64,000 nucleotides of DNA from Curtobacterium sp. MMLR14_010 (GTDB taxonomy: Bacteria; Actinomycetota; Actinomycetes; Actinomycetales; Microbacteriaceae), in the NCBI RefSeq assembly GCF_001865015.1, contig NZ_MJGV01000046.1:221761-285760 (forward strand), written 5' to 3'. Shown one piece after another: positions 17,297 to 26,049 of this stretch. The position numbers and the translations under genes were made by a program. Position 1 is the first letter of the stretch; each line of letters begins with the position of its first letter. The notes below the pieces were generated by a model, which saw only the letters and a list, made by a program, of their open reading frames with translations, was not told the DNA's origin and ran no database searches.

Positions 17297-18177
17297 CCAC
17301 CCCCACCGCCGCGCTCGTGGGCTTCAAGCAGCGCCGTCGTGCGTCGCGGTCCCGGTCGCTCCGCGCCTGGTACCGCAACGGCTCCCTGATGGCCGGCATC
17401 GTCATCGTCGGCCTGCTGGTGCTCGTCGCCGTGCTGGCCCCGGTGATCGCGCCGTACGACCCGATCGCCCAGCACCTCGAGCAGGCCCTCGAGTCCCCGA
17501 GCGCCGCACACTGGCTCGGCACGGACAAGTACGGCCGCGACGTGCTCTCCCGGCTGATCTGGGGCGCCCGCGTCGACCTCCGCGTCGGCTTCCTCGCCGT
17601 GCTCATCCCGTTCGTCGTCGGCAGCGTCGTCGGGGCGATCGCCGGGTACGTCGGCGGCATCGTCGACACCATCCTGATGCGCATCGTCGACGTGTTCTTC
17701 GCGTTCCCGTTCTACGTCATGGTCATCGTGCTGGTCTTCGTCCTCGGCGCGGGGGAGACGAGCATCTACCTCGCGATCGCGGCAGTGTCGTGGGTCTCCT
17801 ACGCCAAGATCGTCCGCGGCGAGGTCATCGTCGCCCGCCAGCAGGACTACGTCGTCGCGGCACGACTCGGCGGCATGTCCCACACCCGGCTGCTCGTCCG
17901 CCACATCGCCCCCAACGTGATGAGCCAGGCGGTGATCTACGCGATGAGCGACATCGTGATGGACATCATGGCGATCGTCACGCTCGGCTACCTCGGTCTG
18001 GGCATCGAGCCGCCGACGGCCGAGTGGGGCTCGATGATCGTGGACGGCCAGGAGTTCATCACCACGCAGTGGCAGCAGACCACGATCCCCGGGCTGGTCG
18101 TCGTCGTCACGAGCCTCGGCCTGTCCTGGCTCGGCGACGGCATCAGCGACCTGCTGAGCCCCGACCGGAGGCGCTGA
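17293..18177 (+). CDS. Peptide ABC transporter permease (DppC type)
   Basis: The protein has 294 residues. The N-terminal OppC_N segment (about 30-85) includes APYDPIAQH and HWLGTDKYGRDVLSRLIWGARVDL, which is diagnostic for DppC/OppC. The EAA-type loop is QQDYVVAARLGGMSHTRLLVRHI. About six membrane helices are present. Start and stop overlap the preceding gene by four bases, so the two permeases are made together. Confidence 0.93.
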   Translation: MTTPTAALVGFKQRRRASRSRSLRAWYRNGSLMAGIVIVGLLVLVAVLAPVIAPYDPIAQHLEQALESPSAAHWLGTDKYGRDVLSRLIWGARVDLRVGFLAVLIPFVVGSVVGAIAGYVGGIVDTILMRIVDVFFAFPFYVMVIVLVFVLGAGETSIYLAIAAVSWVSYAKIVRGEVIVARQQDYVVAARLGGMSHTRLLVRHIAPNVMSQAVIYAMSDIVMDIMAIVTLGYLGLGIEPPTAEWGSMIVDGQEFITTQWQQTTIPGLVVVVTSLGLSWLGDGISDLLSPDRRR

Positions 18178-18178
18178 C

Positions 18179-19330
18179 ATGCCGAACACGCGCACGAACA
18201 CCAGCACCAGCACCAGCACGCGCACGAACACGAACACGAACACGAACACGCGCACGAACACCAGCACCAGCACGAACACGAGCACCGACACCAGCGTCCA
18301 GTCGGAAGGACCGCGCATGACCGCCCCACTGCTCGAGGTCGAGGCCCTGACGATCGGCATCCGCCGTCGTGGCCGCGACGACGTGCGCATCGTCGAGGAC
18401 CTGTCCTTCGCGATCCAACCCGGCGAGCGCTTCGGCATCGTCGGGGAGTCCGGCTCCGGGAAGTCCCTGACGCTCCGCGCGATCGCCGGGCTGCTGCCGA
18501 AGGGCGTCGAGGTGCTCTCCGGGGCGATCCGGTACCGCGGCGAGGACCTCGGCGGCATGTCCGCAACCGCCCGTCGGAAGCTCATGGGCCCGCAGATCGC
18601 GATGGTGTTCCAGGAGCCGATGACGGCGCTGAACCCCGTCGTCCGCGTCGGCGAGCAGATCGCCGAGGGGCCGCGCCGACACCTCGGCCTCTCCCGCACG
18701 GCCGCCGCGGAGCTGGCCGTCGAGATGATGCGCCGCACGGGCATCCCGGACCCGGCACGCCGGGCACGGGCGTACCCGCACGAGCTCTCCGGCGGGCTCA
18801 GGCAGCGCATCATGATCGCGATGGCGCTGTCGTGCTCCCCGCGCCTGCTGCTCTGCGACGAGCCGACGACCGCGCTCGACGTCACGGTGCAGCACCAGGT
18901 CCTCCAGCTCGTCGAGGAACTCTGCGACGAGACCGGCACCGCGCTGGCGTTCGTCACCCACGACCTCGCCGTGGTGAACCAGACCTGCACCGAGCTCGCG
19001 GTGATGTACTCCGGGCACCGCGTCGAGGCCGGCCCGGTGAAGGACGTCTTCCGGGATCCCCGACACCCGTACACGCGGGGCCTGCTCGAGTCCGCGCCGG
19101 ACTTCGACGACCCCGACCGCGCCCTGATACCGATCCCGGGGTTCCCGCCGAACGTCGCTGCACGACCCGATGGATGCCCCTTCGCGCCGCGGTGCCGCTT
19201 CGCGATCGAGGCCTGCACGACGGCGATGCCCGCGCAGGAGGACGTCGGCCCCGGCCGCACCGCCGCCTGCATCCGCACACACGAGATAGGCTCCGCCGCC
19301 CCCGGCGAGCCCGTGGAGGTCCTGGCATGA
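18179..19330 (+). CDS. Peptide ABC transporter ATPase (DppD type)
   Basis: The protein has 383 residues from ATG 18179 (GGAGG nine bases upstream) or 337 from ATG 18317 (GGAAGGA upstream). The shorter form matches the family length and begins MTAPLLEVEALTI. The longer form adds the Thr/Ser/Asn repeat. The ABC domain shows Walker A GESGSGKSL, the Q-loop in MVFQEPMTALNP, signature LSGGLRQR, Walker B LLLCDEPTTALD and switch His in VTHDL. The C-terminal oligo_HPY segment is present (PRHPYTRGLLES, CPFAPRCRFA). It supplies ATP energy to the two permeases. Confidence 0.92.
   Translation: MPNTRTNTSTSTSTRTNTNTNTNTRTNTSTSTNTSTDTSVQSEGPRMTAPLLEVEALTIGIRRRGRDDVRIVEDLSFAIQPGERFGIVGESGSGKSLTLRAIAGLLPKGVEVLSGAIRYRGEDLGGMSATARRKLMGPQIAMVFQEPMTALNPVVRVGEQIAEGPRRHLGLSRTAAAELAVEMMRRTGIPDPARRARAYPHELSGGLRQRIMIAMALSCSPRLLLCDEPTTALDVTVQHQVLQLVEELCDETGTALAFVTHDLAVVNQTCTELAVMYSGHRVEAGPVKDVFRDPRHPYTRGLLESAPDFDDPDRALIPIPGFPPNVAARPDGCPFAPRCRFAIEACTTAMPAQEDVGPGRTAACIRTHEIGSAAPGEPVEVLA
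18182..18296 (+). repeat. Hexanucleotide microsatellite before the first ATPase domain
   Basis: About 115 bases are made of AACACG, AGCACC and GCGCACGA units. If translated from the ATG at 18179 they give a run of Thr alternating with Ser, Asn or Arg. Six-base units preserve the frame when copies are lost or gained. A related tract begins the next ATPase gene at 19331. Confidence 0.85.
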
Positions 19331-20622
19331 ACGCGAGCACCAGCACCAGCACGATCACGAGCACCAGCACCAGCACCAGCACCAGCACCGCCCCGGTCCT
19401 CCGCGCCGAGTCGGTCACCAAGCGCTACCAACTCCCCGTCACGGTCATCGACCGGATGCGGCGCTCCACCCGCACCGCGCTGACCGCCCTCGACGGCGTC
19501 GACCTGGAGCTCCGCCGCGGCGAGGTCCTCGCCCTGGTGGGGGAGTCCGGCTCCGGCAAGTCGACCCTGGCGAAGATCCTGGTCGGCAGCGTCACCGCCA
19601 CCACCGGGACCCTCGACGCGGACGGCGAGCGCGTGCCGGTGCACCGTGACAAGGACGCCTCGCGGCGGATCCAGATGGTGTTCCAGGACCCGTACTCGTC
19701 CCTGAACCCGCGGATCCCCGTCGGCTCGATGCTGCGGGAGCTCCTGCTGCTGCACCGCATCGTCCCCCGGGCCGAGGTCCGTGCGGAGAGCATCCGCATC
19801 CTCAACCTCGTGGGGCTCGAGGAGGACGCGCTCGACGCCTACCCCAGCCAGTTCTCCGGTGGGCAGCGGCAGCGCATCGCGATCGCCCGGGCCATCGCGG
19901 TCCGCCCCGACGTGCTCATCGCGGACGAGCCGGTGTCGGCGCTCGACGTGTCCGTGCAGGCGACGATCCTCGAGCTCTTCGCCCGCCTGCAGCGCGAGCT
20001 CGGCCTGAGCATCCTGTTCGTGGCGCACAACCTGGCCGTCGTGCAGCACCTCAGCCAGCGGGTCGCCGTGATGTACCTCGGCCGGATCGTCGAGGTCGCC
20101 GACACCGACGAGCTGTTCCGGAACCCGCGGCACCCGTACACCCGGGCGCTCATCGACTCGATCCCGCGGATGGGCGCCGAGAGCGTCACGGCCCGGCTCG
20201 CCCTGCAGGGCGACCCGCCGAGCCCGTTCGACATCCCGACGGGCTGCCGGTTCCACCCCCGCTGCCCGTACGCCGTGGACGCGTGCCGCACGACGGACCC
20301 CGCGCTCGCGCCGGTCCCGCTGGTGCTCGGCACCCGGCCTGGAGGCTCGGCACCGGTCCCGACGTCGGCTCGCGGTGTCGACACGACCGCCGCGCAGGCG
20401 ACGGCACCGCAGGCACCGCACGTCGCCGCGTGCATCCGCTCAGCGGAGCTCGGGGACGTGGACCCGCTCCGCGAACCCGCGATCGAACCCGACGACCCAG
20501 CACTCACCCGTCCCGACGTGCTCCTCGACCCTGAACGGGTCGTCGAGTCCGACCTCGACGAGGTCGCACCAGCCGCACCGGCCGCCTCGGCCGCGTACCA
20601 CCAGGAGGAACCGTCCGCATGA
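19327..20622 (+). CDS. Peptide ABC transporter ATPase (DppF type)
   Basis: The protein has 431 residues. The first 22 are a Ser/Thr repeat encoded by AGCACC hexamers. No later start is available before the domain, so the repeat is probably translated. The ABC domain has GESGSGKSTL, MVFQDPYSSLNP, FSGGQRQR, ADEPVSALD and VAHNL, then oligo_HPY (PRHPYTRALIDS, CRFHPRCPYAVDACR). The C-terminal 100 residues are long and acidic for the family and include a half copy of the GGAGGCTCGG repeat at 20341. The ATG overlaps the previous stop (ATGA). Confidence 0.9.
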   Translation: MNASTSTSTITSTSTSTSTSTAPVLRAESVTKRYQLPVTVIDRMRRSTRTALTALDGVDLELRRGEVLALVGESGSGKSTLAKILVGSVTATTGTLDADGERVPVHRDKDASRRIQMVFQDPYSSLNPRIPVGSMLRELLLLHRIVPRAEVRAESIRILNLVGLEEDALDAYPSQFSGGQRQRIAIARAIAVRPDVLIADEPVSALDVSVQATILELFARLQRELGLSILFVAHNLAVVQHLSQRVAVMYLGRIVEVADTDELFRNPRHPYTRALIDSIPRMGAESVTARLALQGDPPSPFDIPTGCRFHPRCPYAVDACRTTDPALAPVPLVLGTRPGGSAPVPTSARGVDTTAAQATAPQAPHVAACIRSAELGDVDPLREPAIEPDDPALTRPDVLLDPERVVESDLDEVAPAAPAASAAYHQEEPSA

Positions 20623-21452
20623 AGATCTGGATCTCGTACGACATGGAAGGCGTCGCCGGCATCGTCGACTGGGACCAGTGCCGCCCCGGCAGCGACGGCT
20701 ACGCCCAGGGATGCGCACTGCTCCTCGACGAGGTGAACGCCGCGATCGAGGGCGCCGTCGCCGGCGGTGCCACCGAGGTGCTGCTCAACGACTCGCACAG
20801 CCGGATGTCGAACCTCGACCCGCGTGCGGTCGTGCACCCGGACAAGGTGCGGTTCATCACCGGCCGCCACAAGCCGATGTACATGATGCAGGGGCTCGAC
20901 TCGTCGGTCGACGGGGCGTTCCTGGTCGGCTACCACGGCTCGATCTCGGGCGCACCCTCGGTCCTGTCGCACACGTACAACCCCGAGGTGTTCACCGGCG
21001 CCCGCGTGAACGGCACCTGGGTGGGGGAGAGCGGCATCAACGCCCTCGTCACGTCCCACCACGGTGTGCCGATCGCCCTGGTCACCGGCGACGAGGTCAC
21101 CTGGGACGAGACCGAGCCCTTCGCACCGGACGCCGAGCACGTCGTGACGAAGACCTCGATCACCCGGGCCAGCGCCGACGCCCTGCACCCGACCGAGTCC
21201 TGCCGCCGGATCCGCGAGGCCGCGAAGACCGCCGTCGAGCGGATCCCCCAGATGCGCGACCGGTCGATCGACGCACCGGCCACGCTCGAGCTCGACGTCG
21301 CCACCGCGGACATGGCCGACGTCGCGACCTGGGTCGGCGGTGTCGACCGGATCGCCACCAGGACGATCGCGATCAGCGGCGACGACCTGCTGTCGGTGTT
21401 CACACGCTTCGTCGCCGTGAACTACATCACCCGCCAGGCCGGAGGACGCTGA
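20619..21452 (+). CDS. M55-family D-aminopeptidase (DppA-like)
   Basis: The protein has 277 residues. It starts MKIWISYDMEGVAGI; the Asp and Glu of SYDMEG are M55 zinc ligands, followed by NDSHSRM and the GYHG segment. The family releases N-terminal D-amino acids from peptides, and Bacillus subtilis DppA sits in a dipeptide transporter operon as here. The ATG overlaps the ATPase stop. A role in using cell-wall-derived D-Ala peptides is a fair inference. Confidence 0.88.
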   Translation: MKIWISYDMEGVAGIVDWDQCRPGSDGYAQGCALLLDEVNAAIEGAVAGGATEVLLNDSHSRMSNLDPRAVVHPDKVRFITGRHKPMYMMQGLDSSVDGAFLVGYHGSISGAPSVLSHTYNPEVFTGARVNGTWVGESGINALVTSHHGVPIALVTGDEVTWDETEPFAPDAEHVVTKTSITRASADALHPTESCRRIREAAKTAVERIPQMRDRSIDAPATLELDVATADMADVATWVGGVDRIATRTIAISGDDLLSVFTRFVAVNYITRQAGGR

Positions 21453-22402
21453 TGCCCGCCGAGGAGTCCATCGCCCCACCCCGGGACACGGTCCTGTTCG
21501 ACGTGCCGGCGGTCCGCGGCTGGTCGCTCGCCCTGCACGGTGGTGCCGGCGGACGCATCCAGGAGCTCGCCGCCGAGGAGCGCGAGCGCTTCGAGGCGGG
21601 CCTGACCCGTGCCTACCGGGCCGGCGAAGCGGTCCTCGACCAGGACGGCACCGCGCTCGACGCGGTCTGCGCGACCGTCGAACAGCTCGAGGACGACCCG
21701 CTCTTCAACGCGGGGCGGGGCGCCGCCCTGACCACCGACGGCGAGGTGGAACTGGACGCGGCCGTGATGGACGGCCGGACCGGTCTGGCGGGGGCGATCG
21801 CAGCCTCCCGGCATGCCCGCAACCCCGTGCACCTGGCGCGCGCCGTCATGGAACGGTCCGCCCACCTGCTCCTGGTCCACCCGACCCGCGCCCTCGTCGA
21901 GTCCTGGGGACTCACGACCGCGGAGCAGGACTACTTCGTGACCGAGGCGCGGCAGGCGCAGCTCGCCCGCATCCTGGCGGACCGGCTCGTGGCACCCCGC
22001 CACGGGACCGTCGGGGCGGTCGCCCGCGACCGGACCGGCTCCATCGCGGCGGCGACGTCGACCGGTGGCATGGCGAACCAGGAGGACGGCCGTGTCGGCG
22101 ACTCGCCGATCATCGGTGCCGGCACCTACGCGCTCGACGGGTTCGCCGCGATCTCGTGCACCGGCGAGGGTGAGGCGTTCATCCGCGGGGTGGTGTCCTA
22201 CGACATCGTCGCGCGGATGCGGTACGGCGGCAGCGTGCTGCCCGACGCCGTGGCCGCGACCATCCAGCAGGAGCTGACCGAGGAGCACGCCAGCGGCGGG
22301 CTCGTCGCGGTCGGTGCTGACGGCCGGGTCGTCGTGGCGCACAACTCGCCGACGATGTTCGCGGCGTTCGACGACGGCAGCGGGCTGGTGCTGCGGACCT
22401 GA
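21452..22402 (+). CDS. Isoaspartyl peptidase/plant-type L-asparaginase
   Basis: The protein has 316 residues. It opens with LALHGGAGG and contains NAGRGAALTTDG, both standard for the Ntn-hydrolase T2 family. The self-processing site is RHGTVGAVA, where Thr becomes the N-terminal nucleophile of the beta subunit; STGGMANQEDGRVGDSPIIGAGTYA follows. The enzyme hydrolyses beta-aspartyl dipeptides and asparagine. The ATG shares a base with the previous stop (TGATG). In E. coli the same enzyme (IaaA) is encoded beside the glutathione importer gsiABCD, so the context suits uptake of isopeptides. Confidence 0.9.
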   Translation: MPAEESIAPPRDTVLFDVPAVRGWSLALHGGAGGRIQELAAEERERFEAGLTRAYRAGEAVLDQDGTALDAVCATVEQLEDDPLFNAGRGAALTTDGEVELDAAVMDGRTGLAGAIAASRHARNPVHLARAVMERSAHLLLVHPTRALVESWGLTTAEQDYFVTEARQAQLARILADRLVAPRHGTVGAVARDRTGSIAAATSTGGMANQEDGRVGDSPIIGAGTYALDGFAAISCTGEGEAFIRGVVSYDIVARMRYGGSVLPDAVAATIQQELTEEHASGGLVAVGADGRVVVAHNSPTMFAAFDDGSGLVLRT

Positions 22403-22500
22403 GCCGCGGGCGGGCGCCCGTCCGGGCGTCCGTCCGGTCGGACCTGCCAGGCTCGCGAGCACGAGCACACGACCACCACCGACGACGAGGAGGAGCTGGG

Positions 22501-23445
22501 ATGCCCATCAACGACGAGGTCTTCGCCCGCATGGACGAGCTGAGCCCGGCGGAGCGCAAGGTGGCCCGCGCCCTGCTGGCCGCCTGGCCCACCGCGGGCA
22601 CGGAGAGCGCCGCGAGCCTGGCCCGCACCGCCGGGACGAGCACGCCGACGGTCCTGCGGCTCGCGAGCCGCCTCGGCTTCGGCAGCTGGCCGGAGTTCCA
22701 GGCCCGGGTCCGCGACGAGATCGCCGACCACCTCAACAGCCCACTCCGCCGCTCGCAGGAGGGCATCGCGCTCGGCGACGGCGGCACCCTCGGCCGCGCC
22801 ATCGCGGACCGCGTCGCCCTCGTGGAGTCGCTCGGCACCAGCGTCCCGCCGAGCGAGTTCGACCGGGCGGTCGCCGTGCTCGCCGACCGCCCGAAGCAGG
22901 TCGCGCTGCTGGGCGGGTACTTCAGCCGGTACTTCGCGATGGTGCTCGCGGCGCAGCTCGACCAGATCCTGCCGAACGTCGACTTCGTCGCCGAGCCGCT
23001 CGGGCACGACGTCGGCCGGTTCCTGCAGCTCGGCAAGGGCGGGGTCGTCGTCGTGATGGACTTCCGCCGGCACGAGCTCGTCGCGCAGCAGGCGGCGGCC
23101 GCGGCGAAGCGCCAGGGCGCGACCGTGCTGCTCATCACCGACACGTCGCTGTCGCCCGTGGTCGAGAGCGCCGACATCGTGCTCCCGGTCACCGTCGACG
23201 GCATCCCGTTCGACTCCATGACACCCCTGCTGGTCCTCATCGAGGCCCTGGTCGAGGGCGTGCTGCGCGCTGCCGGGCCCCGCGGGCTGGAGCGGATGCG
23301 ACAGTGGGAGGAGTCGGTGCGGATCACCCGCGCCTCGCGCGCTGCGCACGCCGAGGAGGACGTCCGCGACGACACCGGCCCCCGCGAGGTCGGGGCCGGC
23401 AACGTCGAGGCGCTCGCCCTGCCGGGGACCGGGGGCGCGCTGTGA
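22501..23445 (+). CDS. MurR/RpiR-family transcriptional regulator with SIS domain
   Basis: The protein has 314 residues. The N-terminal HTH_6 (about 1-75) includes ELSPAERKVARALLAAWP and the helix-turn-helix TAGTSTPTVLRLASRLGF. A SIS sugar-phosphate-like binding domain follows (about 115-250; VALLGGYFSRYFAMVLAAQL). It is preceded by GAGGAGGAG. The cluster position and the TGTAAT-N4-ACTACA palindrome before the binding-protein gene suggest it controls the peptide genes. Its effector could be a muropeptide-related sugar, but nothing in the sequence proves that. Confidence 0.88.
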   Translation: MPINDEVFARMDELSPAERKVARALLAAWPTAGTESAASLARTAGTSTPTVLRLASRLGFGSWPEFQARVRDEIADHLNSPLRRSQEGIALGDGGTLGRAIADRVALVESLGTSVPPSEFDRAVAVLADRPKQVALLGGYFSRYFAMVLAAQLDQILPNVDFVAEPLGHDVGRFLQLGKGGVVVVMDFRRHELVAQQAAAAAKRQGATVLLITDTSLSPVVESADIVLPVTVDGIPFDSMTPLLVLIEALVEGVLRAAGPRGLERMRQWEESVRITRASRAAHAEEDVRDDTGPREVGAGNVEALALPGTGGAL

Positions 23446-24167
23446 GCGCGGTCACGGCCGGGAGGCTCGGAGAGACACTCGCAGGTCGGGTCGCGGTGGT
23501 CACCGGTGCAGCCCAGGGCATCGGGTCCGGCATCGCGGACCGGCTCGCCGCCGACGGCGCCGTCGTGCACCGCGTGGACCGGGACGACGTCGACCTCAGC
23601 GACACCGCGGCGACCGACGCCTGGTTCGCCACGCTCGGACCCGTCGACGTCCTGGTGAACGTGGCCGGTGGCGTGGTCGGGCAGACGCACACCCCGATCG
23701 ACGAGCTCTCGGACGAGGCCTGGGACGCCGTCCTGCACGCCAACCTCACGACCACGCGGAACTGCACGCGCGCCGCCGTGCGCAGCATGAAGCCGCGCGG
23801 GTGGGGTCGGATCGTGATGATCGCCTCCGGTGCCGGGCGCAGCGTCAGCCTGACCGGGATCCAGGCGTACACCGCGGCCAAGGCGGCCCAGATCGGCTTC
23901 ACCCGGCAGATGGCGCACGAGCTCGGCCAGTACGGCATCACCGCGAACTGCATCGCCCCCGGCTTCGTGCTCTCGAACCCGACGACGCAGGCGCAGTGGG
24001 ACTCCTACGGGCCCGAGGGCCAGCGCGCCCTGGTCGAGCGGATCGCGGTGCGCCGGACCGGCACCCCCGAGGACATCGCCCGCGCGGTGTCGTTCTTCGT
24101 CGCGCCGGACGCCGGCTGGGTGAGCGGGCAGACGCTCTCCGTCGACGGCGGCCACTCGCTCTTCTGA
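23442..24167 (+). CDS. SDR-family dehydrogenase
   Basis: The protein has 241 residues. It carries the cofactor motif TGAAQGIGSGIA, an NVAGG variant of NNAG, catalytic Ser in MIASGAGRS, YTAAK as the YxxxK pair, and GQTLSVDGGHSLF, the usual classical SDR end. The GTG overlaps the regulator stop (GTGA). The first 15 residues include a half copy of the GGGAGGCTCGG repeat. The substrate is unknown; it may act on a hydroxy acid derived from imported peptides, but this is only context. Confidence 0.85.
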   Translation: MSAVTAGRLGETLAGRVAVVTGAAQGIGSGIADRLAADGAVVHRVDRDDVDLSDTAATDAWFATLGPVDVLVNVAGGVVGQTHTPIDELSDEAWDAVLHANLTTTRNCTRAAVRSMKPRGWGRIVMIASGAGRSVSLTGIQAYTAAKAAQIGFTRQMAHELGQYGITANCIAPGFVLSNPTTQAQWDSYGPEGQRALVERIAVRRTGTPEDIARAVSFFVAPDAGWVSGQTLSVDGGHSLF

Positions 24168-24205
24168 GTCGGCTCCGTGAGCCTCCAGTCCGTCTTGTCC
24201 CTGTT

Positions 24206-24297
24206 CCTGTCCGTCCCTGCTCCTGTCCGTCCCTGTTCCTGTCCGTCCCTGTTCCTGTCCGTCCCTGTTCCTGTCCGTCCCTGCTCCTGTCCTCTGG
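24206..24297 (+). repeat. 16-base tandem repeat immediately before the DUF885 gene
   Basis: CCTGTCCG starts at 24206, 24222, 24238, 24254, 24270 and 24286, an exact 16-base period with unit CCTGTCCGTCCCTG(T/C)T. A degenerate half unit precedes at 24190. The last copy runs into CTCTGGAGG, the ribosome binding site of the next gene. The array is pyrimidine-rich and nearly devoid of A. Confidence 0.9.
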
Positions 24298-24304
24298 AGG
24301 ACCC

Positions 24305-26008
24305 TTGACCACCGACTCGGCCACCCGACTGCACGCCCTCGGCGAGCGGTACTTCGTCGCGCAGCACACGTACGACCCGTACAACGCGACCCTGCTCGGG
24401 ATCACGGAGTTCGACCACCTGCCGGGGGACCCGTCGCGCGCCGCCAGCGAGCGCGCGGCTGCCGAGCTCGACACCGTGGCGCAGGAGGCAGCAGCGCTGC
24501 CGGAGGAGGACCTCGACGACGCCGGGCGCACGGACCGCGACGTGCTCGTCGCGCTGGCCCGCGGCGCGGCGGACGACGCCCGGCACGCGCTCTGGGCGGC
24601 GAACGCCTCGGCCAAGGGCTACGTCAGCCGGCAGGGCCTCGTGTTCCAGGCCGTGCCCGCGATGACGGTCCCGGACCGTGCCGCAGCGGCCCGGTACACG
24701 TCCCGGCTCGCCGGTCTCGGTGCGATGTTCGTCGCGCTGGGGGAGCGGTACGCCGACGAAGCCGCCGCCGGCCGGGTCCCGACGCGGATGGGCGTCCTGC
24801 ACGCCGTGGAGCAGCTCGAGGGCTACCTGGCGCTGCCACTCGCGGAGGACCCGCTGCTGGAGCCCGCCCACACCGCGACGGTGGCCGAGGCGTCGTCGCT
24901 GGTCGCACAGTCGGAGGACCTCGTCGCGCAGTCCGTCCGCCCCGGGATGGCCGCACTCGCCGAGGCACTGCGCGCACTGCTGCCGGTGGCCCGTGACGAC
25001 GAGCACGTCGGCATCAGCGAGGTGCCCGGGGGGACCGAGGGCTACGTCGCCGCGGTCGCCCGGCACACCACGACCGACCTGACCCCGGACGAGGTGCACC
25101 GGATCGGGCTCGAGGAGCTCGAGGGCATCCGCGCCGAGGCCGCCGAGATCGGGGACCGGTTGTTCGGGCTGCGGGACTTCACCGCCATCGCCACACGACT
25201 CCGCGACGACCCGGCGCTCCGGTTCCGCTCGAGCGACGAGATCCTGGCCGTGGCGCACGACGCCCTCGCCCGCGCGGAGGCCGTGCGCGACCAGTACTTC
25301 CCCGCCGACGACATCACGGACTGCGCGATCGAACCGATCAACGAGGTCGACGCCGCGTCGAGTGCGCTCGGGTTCTACCGTCCGCCCGCCGTCGACGGCA
25401 GCCGCCCTGGCACCTTCTGCATCAACGCCAGCGCGCCCGAGACGCACTACCGCTACGAGTACGAGGCCCTGACGTTCCACGAGTCGGTCCCCGGCCACCA
25501 CATGCAGCTCGCGATGGCGCAGCGGCTGGACATCCCGCGCTACCGGCGGCACCTCGACGTCGAGGCCTGCAGCTTCAACGAGGGCTGGGGGCTGTACTCC
25601 GAGCAGTTCGCGGACGACGCCGGCCTGTACTCCGACGACCTGTCGCGGCTCGGGATGCTCTCGATGCGGGCCGTCCGGGCCTGCCGCCTGGTCGTCGACA
25701 CCGGCATGCACGCGTTCGGCTGGTCCCGGGAACGCGCCGTGCAGTTCATGCTCGACAACACCGCGACGACGGACGAACACGTCAGGAGCGAAGTCGACCG
25801 CTACATCGCCTGGCCCGGACAGGCGCTGGCGTACATGATCGGCCGACGCGAGATCCTCCGGCTCCGCACCGGCGCGCAAGCGGCCCTCGGCGACGCGTTC
25901 TCGATCCGGGACTTCCACGCGACCGTGCTCGGCAACGGCGCGGTCCCGCTGACCGTCCTCGCCGACGCCGTCACCCGCTGGCAGCAGCGGGCGCTCACCG
26001 CCGCCTGA
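24305..26008 (+). CDS. DUF885-family putative metallopeptidase
   Basis: The protein has 567 residues from the TTG at 24305, which lies four bases after GGAGG; no ATG or GTG fits better. The zinc-site-like motif HESVPGHHMQ lies near residue 395, with downstream Glu in NEGWGLYSEQ, in line with the DUF885 family, thought to be metal-dependent peptidases or hydrolases. No signal peptide is seen, so it probably acts on imported peptides in the cytoplasm. It lies downstream of the RpiR regulator and SDR on the same strand. Confidence 0.85.
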   Translation: MTTDSATRLHALGERYFVAQHTYDPYNATLLGITEFDHLPGDPSRAASERAAAELDTVAQEAAALPEEDLDDAGRTDRDVLVALARGAADDARHALWAANASAKGYVSRQGLVFQAVPAMTVPDRAAAARYTSRLAGLGAMFVALGERYADEAAAGRVPTRMGVLHAVEQLEGYLALPLAEDPLLEPAHTATVAEASSLVAQSEDLVAQSVRPGMAALAEALRALLPVARDDEHVGISEVPGGTEGYVAAVARHTTTDLTPDEVHRIGLEELEGIRAEAAEIGDRLFGLRDFTAIATRLRDDPALRFRSSDEILAVAHDALARAEAVRDQYFPADDITDCAIEPINEVDAASSALGFYRPPAVDGSRPGTFCINASAPETHYRYEYEALTFHESVPGHHMQLAMAQRLDIPRYRRHLDVEACSFNEGWGLYSEQFADDAGLYSDDLSRLGMLSMRAVRACRLVVDTGMHAFGWSRERAVQFMLDNTATTDEHVRSEVDRYIAWPGQALAYMIGRREILRLRTGAQAALGDAFSIRDFHATVLGNGAVPLTVLADAVTRWQQRALTAA

Positions 26009-26049
26009 CCTGCCTGCCCTGCACCCGCACCACCTCGAGAGGACCCCCC

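Noticed and set aside
18179..18316. Disordered N-terminal domain as a certain part of the first ATPase
   Set aside because: A good start with its own ribosome binding site lies after the repeat at 18317, so translation of the repeat is possible but not shown.
24190..24297. Possible CRISPR-like array
   Set aside because: The units are 16 bases, directly adjoining, with no spacers and no cas genes nearby. It is a simple tandem repeat.
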